DNA of 64,000 bases from an uncultured Sphaerochaeta sp. (GTDB lineage Bacteria; Spirochaetota; Spirochaetia; Sphaerochaetales; Sphaerochaetaceae). A program made the position numbers and the translations under genes. The notes under the pieces are model-generated. The model had not been told where the DNA came from, did no database searches, and saw nothing but the letters and a program-made list of their open reading frames with translations. This document shows positions 7,424 through 16,640 of this stretch, in pieces; within the stretch, counting starts at the first letter, position 1; each line of letters begins with the position of its first letter. The stretch is from the NCBI RefSeq assembly GCF_963677315.1, contig NZ_OY781939.1:2542001-2606000 (forward strand), written 5' to 3'.

Positions 7424-9637
7424 ATGGGTTTGAGACGAATTGTACTTACTGTAATCCTGCTGGTATCTGTCCCTGTTTTGTTGTGTGCAATGCCATCAAT
7501 TGAACGGCTTTTCTCTGCAAGAGAGCATAAGGAATTACCAGAGGCCGCATTGTCGGTGCATATGGCAAGTGACCAGATATTGGTAGTCAGCTTCACAGAC
7601 TCCTATCACCCTGAGTCTCTCCCTTCCAACCCGCTTCTTTCTGTTCCCACTGATTGGCTCATCAATGGCCAGCATCCAATTGCTGTCTACCATGCTGCAC
7701 GGTCGGTGAATGAACTTCCCAAACAGGGCAATACCTATCCCGTTGAGGTTGGGTACTCCCTCTACCTCGAGCTTGAGGAACCATTGGAAAATCAAGCACG
7801 GTATGAGATAGAAAGTCCGTTTGGCTCTCACTCCTTTGTGTTCGATGATAGCGTTATATTCAATGAGTCGATCAAGGTGAATCAGGTTGGCTACCATCCT
7901 GATAGCACTGTCCGCTATGCCAATCTGGGGGTGTTTCTGGGTGATGGTGGGTCGAGAAAAGTGAATGAGGACCTTCCTTACTCAGTGATAACGGAGGGTG
8001 GAACGATGGTCTACTCCGGCACTGTCCAGTACCGCGGAGACGACACAATCACGAACGAGGATACCATTACCTCTGGTGAGTATGTCTATCGCCTGGATCT
8101 CTCAGAGGTGGAAAGGGGAGGTCCCTATCGTATTCATATTGCTCAGTGGGGTGTTTCACATCCATTTTCCGTCTCCTATGAAGCAGTTGATCAAATAGCA
8201 ACCACTGCCCTCAGGGGACTGTATCACCAACGCTGTGGTACAGCACTCGAGTTGCCGTATACTCCCTATGAACGTGATGCTTGCCACACTGAGGTAGCTC
8301 TCACCAAGACTGAATGGGGGCAATCGACTTTCATTGATGTTCCCAAAGGCACTCCTATGATCTCGATCACAGGAGGACACCATGATGCAGGGGACTTTGA
8401 CAGGAGGCCTTACCATACCCTGGTCCCGATCATGTTGCTCAGCTACCTTGAAGCATTTCCTACCCACTTCCTGGATGCTCAGGCCTCCATCCCAGAGTCA
8501 GGCAATGGGTTGCCTGATCTTCTGGATGAAGCCCTTTGGGCGATCCAGGGTTGGGAAGCCCTGCAGATAACCGATCCGATGGATCCTGATTATGGGATGG
8601 TCATGGCAGGGACTGAGACCTCCTCCCATCCTGAGTATGGTCTTGTCCAGGCCGATACCGATAGGCTCTCCTATGGTACCTTTGCAGTGGATGAACAAGT
8701 CTCTGCATTCACCGCTGGTATGATGGCCCACGCTTCACGCCTGTTGCTGGAATATGGAGAAGTCTGGGAAGCTCGCTCTGCTCAGTTGTACGAAAGAGCC
8801 TTGCTCGCATGGAATGCGCTTGAAGCAGCCCAGCCCACCACCTCAACCATGTATGCTGCTCTCCAGCTCTACCTGACCAGCTCCACAATAGGTGAAAACC
8901 ATAATGCCAATGTATTCCACCAGCGTTTCCGCCAAGAAGCAGAGGCCCTGCTCATAGAGGATGGATACTGGCCAGAGCAATACCGACCTGGTAACATCAC
9001 AGCCACCTGCCATACGTTCCATTTCAGCAGTTACCTGCTTACCAATCAGATGGTTGATGATGAGCTCTCCACGGCACTTGAGGAATTGCTCTTCCGTCAG
9101 GCAGAGAAGGGTGGGTATATGGGGTTCGATATGGATACTGCTCTCTATCCGCTCGGGGTGAGCAAGTCCTACGGCTGGGGGGCGGCTACCGCCCAGGGGC
9201 GATATGCCGATGTCCATGCCTTTGCCTATAGGCTCGCAAAGAGTGAAGAGGAGCGAAAGAAACAGTTCGCAATACTCACACAGTATGCAGACTATGCCTT
9301 GGGCCTGAATCCCCTTGGGGTGTCCTTCGTAACAGGGTTGGGCTCAGAGCAGCCCAATAGTCCATTGCATCTTGATTCCTGGCCTGCAATCGAGAAAGGC
9401 TTGCCACCGGTTCCTGGCATTGTCCTGTACGGTCCAACCTCTGGACGAAGCGGAGCTGCCTACCAGTTGGCTGTCTCTGATACCCTCTATCCAGTTTGGG
9501 AAGAGCAGCCACAGCAGAGACGATGGGCAGATGGATGGTCCTTGGTGAACAATAATGAGTTCACTATCTGGGAGACAATGGTCTGGAATATTGCCATGTA
9601 TGGTGCAATGAACACCCATCCTCTCAACGGTCGATGA
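7424..9637 (+). CDS. Secreted glycoside hydrolase family 9 endoglucanase-like protein
   Basis: A 737-residue protein with an N-terminal hydrophobic export signal (LRRIVLTVILLVSVPVLLCA); the Cys at its end leaves open a spirochaetal lipoprotein. An immunoglobulin-like CelD-N domain follows (IKVNQVGYHPDS near residue 150), then the GH9 alpha6/alpha6 barrel. The catalytic base aspartates are in GGHHDAGDF near residue 320 and the general-acid glutamate in NNNEFTIW near 711. The usual histidine-rich PHHR-like segment is altered to LHLDSW. GH9 enzymes cut beta-1,4-glucans by inversion. Its place inside the exopolysaccharide locus suggests trimming of the exported polymer, as BcsZ does in cellulose operons. 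ATG 7424 is preferred over TTG 7397; neither has a strong ribosome site. Confidence 0.9.
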   Translation: MGLRRIVLTVILLVSVPVLLCAMPSIERLFSAREHKELPEAALSVHMASDQILVVSFTDSYHPESLPSNPLLSVPTDWLINGQHPIAVYHAARSVNELPKQGNTYPVEVGYSLYLELEEPLENQARYEIESPFGSHSFVFDDSVIFNESIKVNQVGYHPDSTVRYANLGVFLGDGGSRKVNEDLPYSVITEGGTMVYSGTVQYRGDDTITNEDTITSGEYVYRLDLSEVERGGPYRIHIAQWGVSHPFSVSYEAVDQIATTALRGLYHQRCGTALELPYTPYERDACHTEVALTKTEWGQSTFIDVPKGTPMISITGGHHDAGDFDRRPYHTLVPIMLLSYLEAFPTHFLDAQASIPESGNGLPDLLDEALWAIQGWEALQITDPMDPDYGMVMAGTETSSHPEYGLVQADTDRLSYGTFAVDEQVSAFTAGMMAHASRLLLEYGEVWEARSAQLYERALLAWNALEAAQPTTSTMYAALQLYLTSSTIGENHNANVFHQRFRQEAEALLIEDGYWPEQYRPGNITATCHTFHFSSYLLTNQMVDDELSTALEELLFRQAEKGGYMGFDMDTALYPLGVSKSYGWGAATAQGRYADVHAFAYRLAKSEEERKKQFAILTQYADYALGLNPLGVSFVTGLGSEQPNSPLHLDSWPAIEKGLPPVPGIVLYGPTSGRSGAAYQLAVSDTLYPVWEEQPQQRRWADGWSLVNNNEFTIWETMVWNIAMYGAMNTHPLNGR

Positions 9638-10718
9638 TCTTCTTGATTTTTGCACGTAAGGTATTGCCATGCACTCGTAGATGGTAGGAGGGCGCCATGC
9701 TCTTTGTCCATAGCTTCTTGTAATCGAGATACTCACCCCCGAACTCAATCTTCTCGTACTCCTTCTTGTAGGAGTCCTGAATGATTTCCGAGAGTATGGC
9801 ATTGCCGGGAGACCAGTCAGCATAGTCTCGGTTGTATGCTCCAAAGAGCATATGGACCGACCCGTGATACACAAGGTTCAATTCAAAGGCAATAAGTGTG
9901 TGATCACAATGCAAGGTACAGAGATCGAGCAAGCCCTTCTCCAGGAAAACTGTGGCAACCTGTTGATAGAATGACTTCAGGTCCTCCAAGGCATTCTCCT
10001 CAGCAAGTGCTTCTGCTTGCCAGCTTGCATCGAAAAGGGCAAGTATCTCTTCCATGACAGAGGAAAAACTTTCTTCAGTAAAATCAGTTTTGCTCTGGTA
10101 TCGGGTGAAGTGGTAATCTGGGTATTTCTCCCAAAGTTTTCGGGTATAGCGCCGGATTCTCTTTCTGTGTCCCTGGGTACGATCTGAGAGATATTCAACC
10201 CAGGTTCCCACCAGTGGGAAGTAGGGTTGTTCATTGAAAACTTCCAGGGAGTGAGGTACTGCCTTTGCCTCAAGAATGCTGGAAAGTTTTTCCAAGGTCC
10301 CGCCTTGTGGGTCAAGCTTGAAGAAATCAAAGGAGTCCACTGGTTTGTTGATGGCCTCGTGCAGTGCTACAATTGCCTCTGCCGTGGTTTGCTGGTCGGC
10401 TCCAATAAAGGGTGTGATCCTTTGTGAATTGAATTCAATGGTACGTACCACAGTCCGTGGCAGTATCTTGCCGGACTCCTCTGTCATGCGAAAGATTCCC
10501 ATGCATGCCAAGGTGCCTTCCTGGTCCAGGAAGCGGCAGGGAAGAATCTTTGCATTCTTGGTAAACTGGCCGACGCCGATCTCTATCCACTCGAGATGGT
10601 CGAAGGCGCTGGCAAAAGGAGTTTGTTCCAAAAGGGAGTTCCAATCAGCAGCGAATGCAGCATTGGGTGGCCAAACATCAATCTGGGCGGTTAGTTTTCG
10701 TTTATCGTCCTTTGTCAT
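9624..10718 (-). CDS. FemAB/GNAT-like acyltransferase (Acetyltransf_6 type)
   Basis: A 364-residue protein whose C-terminal half matches the GNAT fold of the polysaccharide-associated FemAB-like family (Pfam Acetyltransf_6): LLDLCTLHCDHTLIAFEL, then HMLFGAYNRDYADWSPGNAIL, then EKIEFGGEYLDYKKLW. These proteins use acyl-CoA or aminoacyl-tRNA donors and are common in exopolysaccharide clusters, where they acylate amino sugars or link peptides. No membrane segment is seen. A ribosome site AAAGGAG lies before the ATG at 10718. It is convergent with GH9, overlapping it by 14 bases, and divergent from the GT4 gene at 10781. The group transferred is not predictable. Confidence 0.8.
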   Translation of the reverse strand: MTKDDKRKLTAQIDVWPPNAAFAADWNSLLEQTPFASAFDHLEWIEIGVGQFTKNAKILPCRFLDQEGTLACMGIFRMTEESGKILPRTVVRTIEFNSQRITPFIGADQQTTAEAIVALHEAINKPVDSFDFFKLDPQGGTLEKLSSILEAKAVPHSLEVFNEQPYFPLVGTWVEYLSDRTQGHRKRIRRYTRKLWEKYPDYHFTRYQSKTDFTEESFSSVMEEILALFDASWQAEALAEENALEDLKSFYQQVATVFLEKGLLDLCTLHCDHTLIAFELNLVYHGSVHMLFGAYNRDYADWSPGNAILSEIIQDSYKKEYEKIEFGGEYLDYKKLWTKSMAPSYHLRVHGNTLRAKIKKIIDR

Positions 10719-10780
10719 ACGAACCAGCTCCTTTACCGAACTTCCTTGGCAACCATAGTAACATGGATTAGACTGCTTGT

Positions 10781-11974
10781 ATGAAGATTTTGATTGTAAC
10801 GAATCTGTTTCCTCCCGTTGTCTTGGGTGGGTACGAGATACTGTGTCACCAAGTCGTGGATGCGCTTGAAGATGCCGGCCATACGGTGACTGTACTCACC
10901 AGTACGCAGGGGGACCTGCCTTCAACAGACTCCATTATTCGTGAGCTGCATGTCTTCCAGCCATTTGACAAGAAGGTTGAAGGGGCAATGAGGAGAGAGA
11001 AGCTCAGAGCTGCTCGTCATAATGCACAAAGCATGAAGGATCTCCTTGCAAAATCTTCCTTCGATGTCATATTCATGTGGAGCATGCTCCGTCTCACGCC
11101 CTCCTGTGCGGCAGTGGCAGAGAGTTCAGAGGTACCTGTTGTTTATACGTTCAATGATGAGCATCCAAGTGGATACCTTCCCGCGCGGTTCGCCCTTTCC
11201 CCCCGTGCCTTCATCAGATGGGTGCTTGATGCCACCGTTTTCAAGTCCCTTACCAATCGATCGTTGCAATTTGAGTTCACTACATGCATCAGCAAGTTGC
11301 TCAAGGAGAACCTGCTCAAGGCAGGGATGCCCATCGGGGGCAGCCAGGTAATCTACCAAGGCATTCCCATCACTCAATTTCCCCTGAGGGAGCAGGGGAA
11401 AAGCAACGAAGGTCCACTTCGCTTACTCTACGCTGGCCAGTTGCACGCATACAAGGGAGTCCATATCCTCTTGGAAGCCTTGGGATTGGTAGCAGAGAGC
11501 GATAACCCCACCCGATACCAGTGCTCCATCGTGGGAGCAGGTACAGATGAGTATGAAAAACAACTGGCTTCTCATGCTGAGCGCTTGAGGATCCCTGTCT
11601 CGTTCATGGGCAAGGTAGCCCATGAGGAGATGGCAGCTCTCTATCGCAGCCATGATGTACTGATTTTCCCCTCCATCTGGCCTGAGCCGTTTGGCCTTAC
11701 GCATCTGGAGGCGATGGCAAGTGGACTTCCGGTTATCAGTACGGTCAATGGGGGGCAAGGGGAGTTTCTCGTAGATGGGGTCAACTGTCTGAGTTTTCCC
11801 CCTTCTGATGCCGCATGCTTGGCGCACCAAATCCAAACATTGGCTGATGATCCTGAGCTCTATCAATCCCTGGTTGAGGCAGGCCGCGATACGGTAGAGA
11901 AAGGTTTTACCTTCTCAAGGTACGTTGCAGATCTACAGCAGCTGTTGAAAAAGGCGATCAGTCAGGCTCGCTAG
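10781..11974 (+). CDS. Glycosyltransferase family 4
   Basis: A full-length GT-B glycosyltransferase of 397 residues. The start MKILIVTNLFPPVVLGGYEI is the canonical N-terminal strand and glycine loop of GT4. LRLLYAGQLHAYKGVHILLE near residue 210 opens the donor domain, and EPFGLTHLEAMASGLPVIST near 305 is the E-x7-E donor-binding motif. It is a single gene transcribed away from the FemAB-like gene and overlaps the 3' end of the convergent sensor gene by 17 bases. It probably adds one sugar of the exopolysaccharide repeat; the sugar is unknown. Confidence 0.93.
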   Translation: MKILIVTNLFPPVVLGGYEILCHQVVDALEDAGHTVTVLTSTQGDLPSTDSIIRELHVFQPFDKKVEGAMRREKLRAARHNAQSMKDLLAKSSFDVIFMWSMLRLTPSCAAVAESSEVPVVYTFNDEHPSGYLPARFALSPRAFIRWVLDATVFKSLTNRSLQFEFTTCISKLLKENLLKAGMPIGGSQVIYQGIPITQFPLREQGKSNEGPLRLLYAGQLHAYKGVHILLEALGLVAESDNPTRYQCSIVGAGTDEYEKQLASHAERLRIPVSFMGKVAHEEMAALYRSHDVLIFPSIWPEPFGLTHLEAMASGLPVISTVNGGQGEFLVDGVNCLSFPPSDAACLAHQIQTLADDPELYQSLVEAGRDTVEKGFTFSRYVADLQQLLKKAISQAR

Positions 11975-14360
11975 GGGCAAGAATGAAGGTTGTCTCGTTC
12001 ACGTTATGGATTCTTCGCCTCTTTTGGTCTTTTGTCAGCGAATAAATGATCTGCATACCACGCCCACTGGCTTCCTCATCCTCGTTGAGCAGGTCGAAGA
12101 ATTGTTCGGACGATTCTGGATGGGGTGGAAGGTCCCATGCTGCTGCACGGTCTCGGATGGTGAGAATGATTTCCTCTCCAACACTGACTTCCAATGCTAT
12201 GATTTCATCAAGGGATGTTTCCAGTCCATGTACGATGATATTGTTCATGAATTCACTGGCAATTATTCTGCAACGCCAGGCATCCATCTCACTTTTTCCC
12301 AGTTTAAGGATGAAGTCAGCACACTCCTGTGCTGTCTTGTCCACCATGGTGAGGCTTGCAGGCAGTTCAAGTACGGTCGAGTATTCAGAAGGTTCCCTGA
12401 CCTGCATGGCGATACAGGTGAAATCGTCTTGGCGGTGGATGAATCCATTCCTGTCGACCATCGCATGACACTCCTGAGGCATCATCGCCACCTCGGTTTC
12501 ATTGCTGTCGGTATGCAAAAGATCCAGGAATCTTCCCAGTTCCAAGGTCTCTCCTGCGTCGTTTGTCGATTCGAATACCCCGTCTGTATACAGGACAAGC
12601 ATATCATCATTGGAGAGTGGTTCCTCCATGACCAGCGATGGGCTGTACTCATGATCACTGTCCCAGCCCAAGGGGATGTCTCCCAATCGGTCCAGAATAC
12701 GTATGGTGTTTTGCTTCCGGTTGATAATGGCCATAGGAGGGTGTCCTGCATTCAATGCCTGGATGCTCATGCTCTCTACATCGACGACACAGAGGCAGAG
12801 AGTCATGTAGCTATCCTTGAACAGTCCGTCAGAGAGGGTTTTGTTCAGTCTTGTGACAATCTCTGCAGGGGTGCAGTCAGGGCGAGCGGTGGAAAGGATC
12901 ATTCCCAAGACCGATTTTACCCCCATCATGATCAAGGCAGCCTGGACACCATGGCCTGAGATGTCTGCCACATAGGCCACATATCGGTTCTCGCTGATTT
13001 TCAGGCAGTCAAAGAGATCTCCTCCGATCTGTGCCCAAGGACGATAGTTTGCAGAGAAAATCACATTCCCTTCAGCCTTGAACCAACGAGGCAATATATA
13101 GTTCTGGATTGATTGTGCTGTATCCAGGTCTTCCATGATGTCGTTGTATAATGATTGTATCTTCTCTTCTGTCTCTTTCTTTGCAGCAATGGAGCTGAAC
13201 TGGGTTCCAAGGGATGCAATCAAGAGGATTTCTTCCTCAGTGAAGGAGCTTTCCTTCCCGATTTGAATGATGAGTTTTCCTCGCTCTACAGAGTCAACCA
13301 TGATAGGGGCTGCTTGTACCAAGCCCTTACAAGCTCCTGTGCAATTACCATAGGTGTTACTCCCATATTCAATACCAACAGTGAGCGAAGCATGTGAGAG
13401 AAATGTTGTTAGGATGGTCCCTATTGCTTTGTTGAAGATATCTGCAAGGGTGTTCCTCTCATCAGCGACAAGCTTCAGGATGCTGAAAAGACAATCCAAT
13501 TCACGTACCCTGTCCGATACACGAGCGAGGAGGGCTTTCTGTTCCTCTTCAAGCCTGACCCGTTCGGTAATGTCTGTAGCTATACCTCGAAAACCGACGA
13601 TTGCCTCCCCTTCATGGATGGGAGAGAGCACGAAATTTACTTTGAATCGTGTACCTCTGCTGTTCACCATCCAGAAGTCTTCAGATATCAAGGGCGTTTT
13701 TCTTATCTCCAGGGTGTGCAGTACATTGTGGATATGCTCAATTTCGTCTTGAGGGAAAAAATCTTCTACGTGGTCTGGATGGAATTCATCGGAGTCAATC
13801 TGTCGGAACAATTCATGCGTTCGACGGTTATAGAATGTGATGTGGTGTTCCTTGTCCAGTTCTACGATGAGCCCAGGAAGCATATTTGCCATTTCCATGA
13901 ATCGCTGGCTGCTGTTTTCGAGCGCAGTGTTCTGCAAGCATGCTTTGCATGCTGTACCCAGTTTATGGTTGAGTGGACGAAGTGCCTCCAACAATGCTTC
14001 AGGGAGTTCCTCTGCTTGCCTATAGAGGACCAACAGTCCCATGTCTGCCAGGCTCATTACATGGTATCGTCCATCACCCACCCGGGTGACAAGGTTTTCC
14101 TGCAATTGGCTTGCATGTGAGAGTTCGTCCATCAGGGTTTTGAAAGACTCTTGTCGGTTCAAGGAACGTGGTACAGCGTATGCTATCTGAAGACCAAATT
14201 CATGTTCATCCTGCTTTGCAAGCAGCACTGCTCCCATGGTACATCCCAACTCTTTCATATAGGTAGCGAGGCTCATGCCAAGCATTTTCCTGAGATCAAG
14301 GGAATCCCCGATGGAAAGAAGAATCTTGTAACAGGTCTGTTCGATGTTCATGTCCTTCAT
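11958..14360 (-). CDS. Multidomain sensor with PP2C (SpoIIE/RsbU) phosphatase and RsbW-like HATPase domains
   Basis: An 800-residue soluble signalling protein. Approximate order: N-terminal GAF-like region 1-150; PAS 150-270 (NMLPGLIVELDKEHHITFYN); short coiled coil; GAF 285-405; PP2C/SpoIIE phosphatase 415-640, with metal-binding residues in IGGDLFDC near 445, ISGHGVQAAL and RQDDFTCIA; then an RsbW-like GHKL ATPase to the end, with N-box SEFMNNIIVHG near 702 and glycine box ASGRGMQIIYSL near 767. One chain could thus both dephosphorylate and phosphorylate a STAS protein, the obvious candidate being 6976-7308. It is the last gene of the Wzy-Wzx-Wzc operon, 19 bases after wzc. The start ATG follows AAAAAGGAGCC. 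Known parallels are SypE and HsbR. Confidence 0.9.
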   Translation of the reverse strand: MKDMNIEQTCYKILLSIGDSLDLRKMLGMSLATYMKELGCTMGAVLLAKQDEHEFGLQIAYAVPRSLNRQESFKTLMDELSHASQLQENLVTRVGDGRYHVMSLADMGLLVLYRQAEELPEALLEALRPLNHKLGTACKACLQNTALENSSQRFMEMANMLPGLIVELDKEHHITFYNRRTHELFRQIDSDEFHPDHVEDFFPQDEIEHIHNVLHTLEIRKTPLISEDFWMVNSRGTRFKVNFVLSPIHEGEAIVGFRGIATDITERVRLEEEQKALLARVSDRVRELDCLFSILKLVADERNTLADIFNKAIGTILTTFLSHASLTVGIEYGSNTYGNCTGACKGLVQAAPIMVDSVERGKLIIQIGKESSFTEEEILLIASLGTQFSSIAAKKETEEKIQSLYNDIMEDLDTAQSIQNYILPRWFKAEGNVIFSANYRPWAQIGGDLFDCLKISENRYVAYVADISGHGVQAALIMMGVKSVLGMILSTARPDCTPAEIVTRLNKTLSDGLFKDSYMTLCLCVVDVESMSIQALNAGHPPMAIINRKQNTIRILDRLGDIPLGWDSDHEYSPSLVMEEPLSNDDMLVLYTDGVFESTNDAGETLELGRFLDLLHTDSNETEVAMMPQECHAMVDRNGFIHRQDDFTCIAMQVREPSEYSTVLELPASLTMVDKTAQECADFILKLGKSEMDAWRCRIIASEFMNNIIVHGLETSLDEIIALEVSVGEEIILTIRDRAAAWDLPPHPESSEQFFDLLNEDEEASGRGMQIIYSLTKDQKRRRIHNVNETTFILAPSEPD

Positions 14361-14379
14361 GCAGGCTCCTTTTTCTCTC

Positions 14380-16629
14380 TCAATCCAGATAGGGTTGTCT
14401 CACCTTGGTAAGGATGATGCCCTCGAAATGTGCTTTGGTGTGTTGCATCCTCCTGATAGCCCGTTGAATCACATCTGGTTTCAAGGTGTCACAGGCAGTA
14501 ACGAAGAGGATGGAATCAGCATAGGATGCAAGGATGTCTGAGTCTACGCAGTCCTGCACCGGGGGTCCTTCCATAATGATGACAGAGTATTGTTGCTTGA
14601 GGTTGTCCATGAGCTCACGCATCCGTGCAGATTGCAGGAGGTCAGGGATTACTGCCTCTCCCCGGCGAACGATGACATCAACACCGCTGAGCGTGGTGGG
14701 GGAGATAATCTGCTGGTGGTCGAATACCTTATAGGAGAGATACTCCCCCAATCCATCCCCCACCATGGGATCTTCATCGATGAGGAATGCTGCAAACGGG
14801 GTAGGTTGCTGTGATTTACGTATTTGTGCATCGATAAGCAACACCCGTTCATCCTGACGTCCAAAGACTGTGGCAATATTGCTCGCTACCGTGGACTTCC
14901 CTTCTCCTTGAGTGGTGCTGGTAACCAGGAAGGTGGCTCCTGGGTTGGGATGGGCCTCACGGAGTGGCCTGCAGAGAATTCTGTAGGACTCTATATGGGC
15001 GGATTCAGCTTCAGTGGATGGTATCAGCTGTGTCTTTTTCCTGATGAAACTGAGTGCCTGCAGGATGGGTACCTGTAGTTTTTGTCTTGCATCCCCTGCT
15101 GATTTAATTCTCATATCCAAGGCAATGAATACCAAGAGCACTGTGAAGCCAAGGAGGAAACAGAGCATGGTTACGGCGATGGCGATAAGTCTTCGGTTGG
15201 ATTCAAGTGGGTACAGTGGCTCGATGGCCTCACTGACAACCGAGAAATCGGAGTGGGGTTGGTCCTTGATCAGGTTGTACTGTTTCAAGACCTTGTTAAG
15301 CCCTTGGGCTGCAGCTTCCAGGGAGGCCATGGAGCCGCTGAGTCGTGTATATTCCTGGGTCAGCAGTGGCAGGTCGACATACTTACCTTTCAGCTCTTCG
15401 TATCGCGCAAGGCTACTCTGATACTCAGCATTGGCTTCAATTCGTTGCAATTCACTTTCGAGCAGTCGTGTTTGCAGGTTCAACTCATACGTGTTCTCTG
15501 TTCGCGACTCAGTGGTTGATGTGATGCGACTGGAGAGAAGCTTTTCCAACTGTTTCTGTACAGCTTCCAGTTCTGCATCACTCGATTTCTGTGCAAGGAA
15601 TCGTTCATACTCATACTTGGCTTGTTCAAATTCACTTCTCGTGACAATGCCGCGTACATACCCATTTTCCGCTACAACCATCGCATTCTTGAGTCTTCTC
15701 TCTTCTACAGGATCGGTTTTTGCTGTCTGCATAACCTCAATTTGTTGTTGCAAGAGCTGTATCCTGTTTGCCACTTCTTCTGCGGTAAGATTGTCCGATA
15801 CTATCTGTGAGGATTGTTCAGATTTCGCTTTTTCTTGCAACTCCTGCTGAATTGCAATTTCCTGTTTGATCTTGTCAACTTTTTCCTGCGCTGTCTCGAT
15901 CAGGCTTTTTGTTCTTGCTAGTGTGGACTCAAGGGCGAGCATCTCGGTGGTGTACTGGGCTGCCTCGGTTTCAATCTCACGAATTCCATGTGTCCTGGTG
16001 AATGCAGCAAAGGCTTGCTGTGCTTTCTCAAGGTCTGCTGCAGTGGTTTCATACTGGAGGGTTATATCAGCAATCTTGCTCTCTATATCCTGGTCAATCA
16101 TCCTGTTGCTGTTCTCAAGGAAGATGTCACGGATGGTGTTTGCCTTGAGTGCAGCATCCTTGGGTCTATCGGCGCGTGATGAGATGAACATAAGGTTGGA
16201 ATCCCAAGCTGTGTCTACACTGATGGAAGAGCCGAGCGCTTCGAGGGTGCTCTCCAGGCTAAGTTTTCTCCTCAACTCCTCAAGATTGGTGACAATCTTG
16301 ACCATGTTTACATAGTCGATCAAGTCAGTGGTATTGAGGTTTTCCATCAATCCAGTGCCTTGGTCGTAGGTAAGTTCAGTCCCGCTTCCTACGCTCTGGT
16401 AAATTCTGAAGGTATCGGAGACGTATGATTCAATGGGTGCGTAATAGAGTACTGTGGTTGCTTCATACTGCCTGTCTCCCAACAAGAGGGCGGCAGCCAC
16501 CCCGGTAACAGCGCTGAGCAATGCGATTACGATAAGTACCCACAGACGCATCCTGAGGCTCTTTATGATGGTTCTGAGTTCGAGTGGGATATGGAATGAT
16601 TCCTTTGCTGCGACCGGCTCATTAGCCAT
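14380..16629 (-). CDS. Wzc-like polysaccharide co-polymerase with atypical BY-kinase domain
   Basis: A 749-residue inner-membrane protein: first helix at about 27-50, a Wzz-type periplasmic domain, a long coiled coil (about 190-430), second helix near 460-485, then a cytoplasmic P-loop kinase. Walker A is STTQGEGKST. Walker A' is LLIDAQIRKSQ rather than DADLRRP. The Walker B region reads IIMEGPP, with Glu where the family has Asp. The C-terminal tail has a single Tyr (PYLD) instead of the tyrosine cluster that is autophosphorylated in Wzc and CpsD. It should control chain length and export with the Wzx and Wzy genes directly upstream, but kinase regulation may be reduced or different. Confidence 0.9.
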   Translation of the reverse strand: MANEPVAAKESFHIPLELRTIIKSLRMRLWVLIVIALLSAVTGVAAALLLGDRQYEATTVLYYAPIESYVSDTFRIYQSVGSGTELTYDQGTGLMENLNTTDLIDYVNMVKIVTNLEELRRKLSLESTLEALGSSISVDTAWDSNLMFISSRADRPKDAALKANTIRDIFLENSNRMIDQDIESKIADITLQYETTAADLEKAQQAFAAFTRTHGIREIETEAAQYTTEMLALESTLARTKSLIETAQEKVDKIKQEIAIQQELQEKAKSEQSSQIVSDNLTAEEVANRIQLLQQQIEVMQTAKTDPVEERRLKNAMVVAENGYVRGIVTRSEFEQAKYEYERFLAQKSSDAELEAVQKQLEKLLSSRITSTTESRTENTYELNLQTRLLESELQRIEANAEYQSSLARYEELKGKYVDLPLLTQEYTRLSGSMASLEAAAQGLNKVLKQYNLIKDQPHSDFSVVSEAIEPLYPLESNRRLIAIAVTMLCFLLGFTVLLVFIALDMRIKSAGDARQKLQVPILQALSFIRKKTQLIPSTEAESAHIESYRILCRPLREAHPNPGATFLVTSTTQGEGKSTVASNIATVFGRQDERVLLIDAQIRKSQQPTPFAAFLIDEDPMVGDGLGEYLSYKVFDHQQIISPTTLSGVDVIVRRGEAVIPDLLQSARMRELMDNLKQQYSVIIMEGPPVQDCVDSDILASYADSILFVTACDTLKPDVIQRAIRRMQHTKAHFEGIILTKVRQPYLD

Positions 16630-16640
16630 TGTTCGACTCC

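Noticed and set aside
12006..12959. A 317-codon plus-strand frame opposite the PP2C/RsbW protein gene
   Set aside because: It lies wholly on the reverse of a gene with clear domain motifs and its own product has no recognisable pattern.
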